Positions 61,495 to 64,000 of a DNA stretch of 64,000 nt are shown in pieces (within the stretch, counting starts at the first letter, position 1; each line of letters starts with the position of its first letter). Source of the stretch: JACPFJ01 sp036504875 (GTDB lineage Bacteria; Desulfobacterota; Desulfuromonadia; Geobacterales; Pseudopelobacteraceae); NCBI GenBank assembly GCA_036504875.1, contig DASXUK010000003.1:1-64000 (forward strand), in the 5' to 3' direction. The position numbers were made by a program, and so were the translations under genes. The notes under the pieces were generated by a model. The model was not told the DNA's origin and searched no databases. It saw nothing but the letters and a program-made list of their open reading frames with translations.

Positions 61495-62895
61495 ATGAGA
61501 ATCAAGCTCCTTTCCCTTTTTTTCTTCATGTGGACGGCACTTTTTGCGACTTCACAAAGCCATGCTGAAAGCTGCTCTAACGCCGGCTGCCATAAAGCTA
61601 TCGCCGACATTAAAAACATACATGAACCTGTAAAAAAAGAAGAGTGTCAGGCTTGTCATCAGCAGCGCTCCACCACTCATCCCGTTTCTGGTGAAAAAAA
61701 CTTCCAGCTAACAGCCAAAGGGGCGGCGCTGTGCAACCAGTGCCATGATAGAAAAGAGAAAAAAAAGGTGGTACATCCGCCTGACTGCCTGTTTGCCTGC
61801 CACAAGCCACACGGCGCCGCAGGCCGCTTCCTGCTCGACAATGACAAGGATCTGACCGGCCTCTGTGTAGGCTGTCACAAAATCACCCTGCCCAAACAGA
61901 AGTACATGCATGGGCCCGCAGCTGTCGGTTCCTGTGCCGTATGTCATGATCCGCACCAATCATCAGAGAAAGCGTTGCTCAAAGGACCGGTACGGTCTCT
62001 GTGCCTGAAATGCCACCAGGATTTTGCCAAGTCACTTAATGCAGCACCGATCATACATCTGCCGGTTAAAGAGGATTCCTGCACCTCCTGTCACGATCCC
62101 CATGGATCACAGGAGGTAATGTTTCTAAAAGAAAAGATGCCGGACCTGTGCCTGGATTGCCATGAAAATATCGCTGAAAAAATACAGGACCTGAAGGTAC
62201 CACACAAACCTGTCAAGGAAACCAGGGGCTGCGGCAATTGCCATTCACCGCATTATGCCACAGCCAAGGGACTGTTTGCGGTCGAAGAAAAAGAATTGTG
62301 TCTCAGCTGTCACAACACTGACAAATTGGGATCTCTGAGAAACATCAAAAAGGATATAGAGGGGAAGAAATATCTACACGGACCTATTTCTAAGGGGGAT
62401 TGCAAAGCTTGTCATGACCCGCATGGTTCGAATTCTTTTCGTATGCTGAAAGGAAATTATCCTGCAGATTTGTATGTGCCCTACAAGGATGGAGTCTATG
62501 AGGCTTGCTTGAACTGCCATGAAAAAAAGCTTCTTCGTTACGCCGATACGACCCTCTATACCAAATTCAGAAATGGCAACAGGAACCTCCATTATGTACA
62601 TGTTGCCATCAAGCGAAAAGGGCGCACCTGCCGTGTTTGCCATGAAGCCCACGCCAGCAACGGAGAAAAATTGATAAGCAAGGAAGGTAGCCAGTTCGGA
62701 GATTGGAAGATTCCGCTGAACTTTCAGATAAATTCAAATGGAGGGCGCTGTGCGCCGGGCTGTCACCGAGCCTTTTCCTATGATCGTGAGAAGCCGGTAA
62801 GCTACGTTTTGGAAGAAAACAAACCGGCCGCCGATAAACCGGCCGATGATAGACCGTCCACTTCTGATTCGGTATCTAAGACTGAAGCAAATTAG
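61495..62895 (+). CDS. Periplasmic multiheme c-type cytochrome (about 15 heme motifs)
   Basis: 466 residues from ATG 61495 (AAGGA 7 nt upstream). Signal peptide MRIKLLSLFFFMWTALFATSQSHA. The mature part has twelve CXXCH motifs (CQACH, CNQCH, CVGCH, CAVCH, CLKCH, CTSCH, CLDCH, CGNCH, CLSCH, CKACH, CLNCH, CRVCH) and three variants: CSNAGCH (CX4CH), CLFACH and CAPGCH (both CX3CH). Motifs occur in doublets with GxCxxCHDPHxS and LCLxCH, the doubled-CXXCH pattern. The C-terminus is a Pro/Ala/Asp-rich tail without a membrane anchor. An electron-carrying periplasmic or secreted cytochrome, about 150 nt after the regulator gene. Confidence 0.93.
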   Translation: MRIKLLSLFFFMWTALFATSQSHAESCSNAGCHKAIADIKNIHEPVKKEECQACHQQRSTTHPVSGEKNFQLTAKGAALCNQCHDRKEKKKVVHPPDCLFACHKPHGAAGRFLLDNDKDLTGLCVGCHKITLPKQKYMHGPAAVGSCAVCHDPHQSSEKALLKGPVRSLCLKCHQDFAKSLNAAPIIHLPVKEDSCTSCHDPHGSQEVMFLKEKMPDLCLDCHENIAEKIQDLKVPHKPVKETRGCGNCHSPHYATAKGLFAVEEKELCLSCHNTDKLGSLRNIKKDIEGKKYLHGPISKGDCKACHDPHGSNSFRMLKGNYPADLYVPYKDGVYEACLNCHEKKLLRYADTTLYTKFRNGNRNLHYVHVAIKRKGRTCRVCHEAHASNGEKLISKEGSQFGDWKIPLNFQINSNGGRCAPGCHRAFSYDREKPVSYVLEENKPAADKPADDRPSTSDSVSKTEAN

Positions 62896-62945
62896 AAAGT
62901 TGTAAAAATTGGAATGAAATATACCGAGTCGTTAAGGAGAATGAA

Positions 62946-64000
62946 ATGTTCAAATTTTTCCTGTTGGTCTCCCGAAATAGCTGCAAGAGTATCCTGATAC
63001 CGCTGTTGCTGTTCGTTGCTTCGGGCTGCGCGGGACCGGCAGCTAAACTTGAACCAGTCTTCTTTCCTCCCCAACCAAACCCCCCCAGGATCCAGTACCT
63101 CACCGGAATCTCGAAGTCTACTGATATAGAGGGGAAAAAAAATACCTTTTCCCTGATCTTGACCGGCAGGGCAGACATCGACGAGCAAAAATCAATTATA
63201 AAACCGTACGGCATAATGACGCGTAAGGGCAAGATATATGTCTGCGACATCGGGGTGGGCAATGTGGTCATCATTGATCCCATCAAAAAAAGCTTCGAAT
63301 ATCTGAAAGGTAATACCAATGTTGGAAAATTGAAGAAACCTGCCAACATCGCGGCAGATGCTGATGAAAATCTTTACGTGGCCGATGTTGCAAGAAAAGA
63401 GATCGTTGTCTACAACTCAGCCGGCAATTTCATAAGGGCCTTCGGCAAAGAAACAGACATGAAACCTACCGATGTAGCAGTGGACGGCGATTTGGTCTAT
63501 GTACTTGATCTTCAGAAGAAGAACAATGAGATAAAGATTTTCGATCGCAAGAGCGGCGAATTGAAACAAAGCATCGGCAAAATGGCAGCAAATGGTGAAG
63601 GGCTGGATATGCCGACTAATTTCACCTTTGACAACAATGGCTTCCTCTATGCGACAAACTCCGGCAGTGGCAAAGTCATCAAGTTTGATAAGGATGGACA
63701 CATTCTCCTTTCCTTCGGGGAACTAGGAGATGTAATCGGGAAATTTTCCCGCCCGAAAGGGATAGCGGTCGATCATGAGAATCGCATTTATGTGGTTGAT
63801 GGGGGGAATCAAAACGTTCAGGTTTTTAGCGAGAAAGGCCGCCTTCTCATTTTCTTCGGTGATCCTGGCCTGCTGCGCGGCTCCCTGAATCTCCCAGTCA
63901 GCATTTCAGTAACCAGGGATAATCTGGAATATTATCAGAAATTGGCCGCACCGGGATTCATTCTGGAAGCGGTGATGCTTATCACCAATCAGTATGGCGC
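62946..64000 (+). CDS. NHL-repeat lipoprotein (partial, runs off window)
   Basis: At least 351 residues, open to the end of the window. ATG 62946 has AAGGAG 6 nt upstream. A lipoprotein signal (IPLLLFVASGC) is followed by a beta-propeller of NHL-type repeats: PYGIMTRKGKIYVCDIGVGNVVIID, KPANIAADADENLYVADVARKEIVVYNSAG, RPKGIAVDHENRIYVVDGGNQNVQVFSEKGR. Such propellers bind proteins or ligands at the cell surface. It lies 50 nt after the cytochrome gene, and the pair resembles electron-transfer clusters in Geobacter relatives. The 3' end and any further partners are outside the window. Confidence 0.88.
   Translation, partial: MFKFFLLVSRNSCKSILIPLLLFVASGCAGPAAKLEPVFFPPQPNPPRIQYLTGISKSTDIEGKKNTFSLILTGRADIDEQKSIIKPYGIMTRKGKIYVCDIGVGNVVIIDPIKKSFEYLKGNTNVGKLKKPANIAADADENLYVADVARKEIVVYNSAGNFIRAFGKETDMKPTDVAVDGDLVYVLDLQKKNNEIKIFDRKSGELKQSIGKMAANGEGLDMPTNFTFDNNGFLYATNSGSGKVIKFDKDGHILLSFGELGDVIGKFSRPKGIAVDHENRIYVVDGGNQNVQVFSEKGRLLIFFGDPGLLRGSLNLPVSISVTRDNLEYYQKLAAPGFILEAVMLITNQYG

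Overview
The window looks like a chromosomal segment from an anaerobic, respiring member of the Desulfuromonadales/Geobacterales. The supporting features are a 2-oxoglutarate:ferredoxin oxidoreductase next to malate and isocitrate dehydrogenases, a futalosine-pathway menaquinone gene (mqnA), hopanoid genes (shc, hpnA, hpnH), NifU/NifS, an archaeal-style split glutamate synthase, a tungsten/molybdenum-type aldehyde:ferredoxin oxidoreductase, a PxxKW cysteine-rich protein and a c-type cytochrome with about 15 heme motifs. No phage, insertion sequence or CRISPR array is visible. This placement is inferred from gene content; only about 33 nt of 16S rRNA lie inside the window.

Layout. At 1-33 is the 5' end of a 16S rRNA gene reading off the left edge, preceded by its promoter. 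From 335 to 47376 nearly everything reads leftward: sucB-lpdA-acn-pyk; nifU-nifS; a phosphohexomutase; (rightward exceptions: a PxxKW protein and a Nudix hydrolase); tolC-mqnA; a shikimate/lipid operon aroC-aroK-aroB-TPR-roadblock-aroQ-pepP-accB-accC-gcvH; a TCA operon icd(monomeric)-icd(dimeric)-mdh-korDABC; lepA-lepB-aspS-LysM lipoprotein; a five-gene glutamate synthase locus behind a predicted sigma-54 promoter; and a hopanoid cluster shc-hpnA-dxs-hpnH. From 47621 everything reads rightward: yhbY-gph, aor, yraN, a nitrilase-like amidase with nadE and a SUI1 protein, tRNA-Leu, tig-clpP-clpX, hup, tRNA-Asp, tRNA-Val, then a sensory cluster (PhnD-like binding protein, histidine kinase, NtrC-type regulator), a multiheme cytochrome and an NHL-repeat lipoprotein cut by the window end.

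How it fits together. The left half carries much of the oxidative TCA cycle (aconitase, two unrelated isocitrate dehydrogenases, ferredoxin-linked 2-oxoglutarate oxidation, malate dehydrogenase) plus a 2-oxoglutarate dehydrogenase E2/E3 pair without E1. Chorismate synthesis leads to aromatic amino acids and, through MqnA, to menaquinone. The right end is the least ordinary part. A periplasmic binding protein ending in a CX3CH heme-like motif sits in front of a membrane kinase and a regulator whose sigma-54 contact loop is altered (GAYTDA). Directly downstream are a periplasmic multiheme cytochrome and a surface-type lipoprotein. I read this as a candidate redox or ligand sensing system linked to electron transfer; that is a hypothesis.

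Two regulatory sites stand out: a perfect 19-bp palindrome covering the -10 box of the icd-mdh-kor operon promoter, and a -24/-12 promoter before the glutamate synthase genes.
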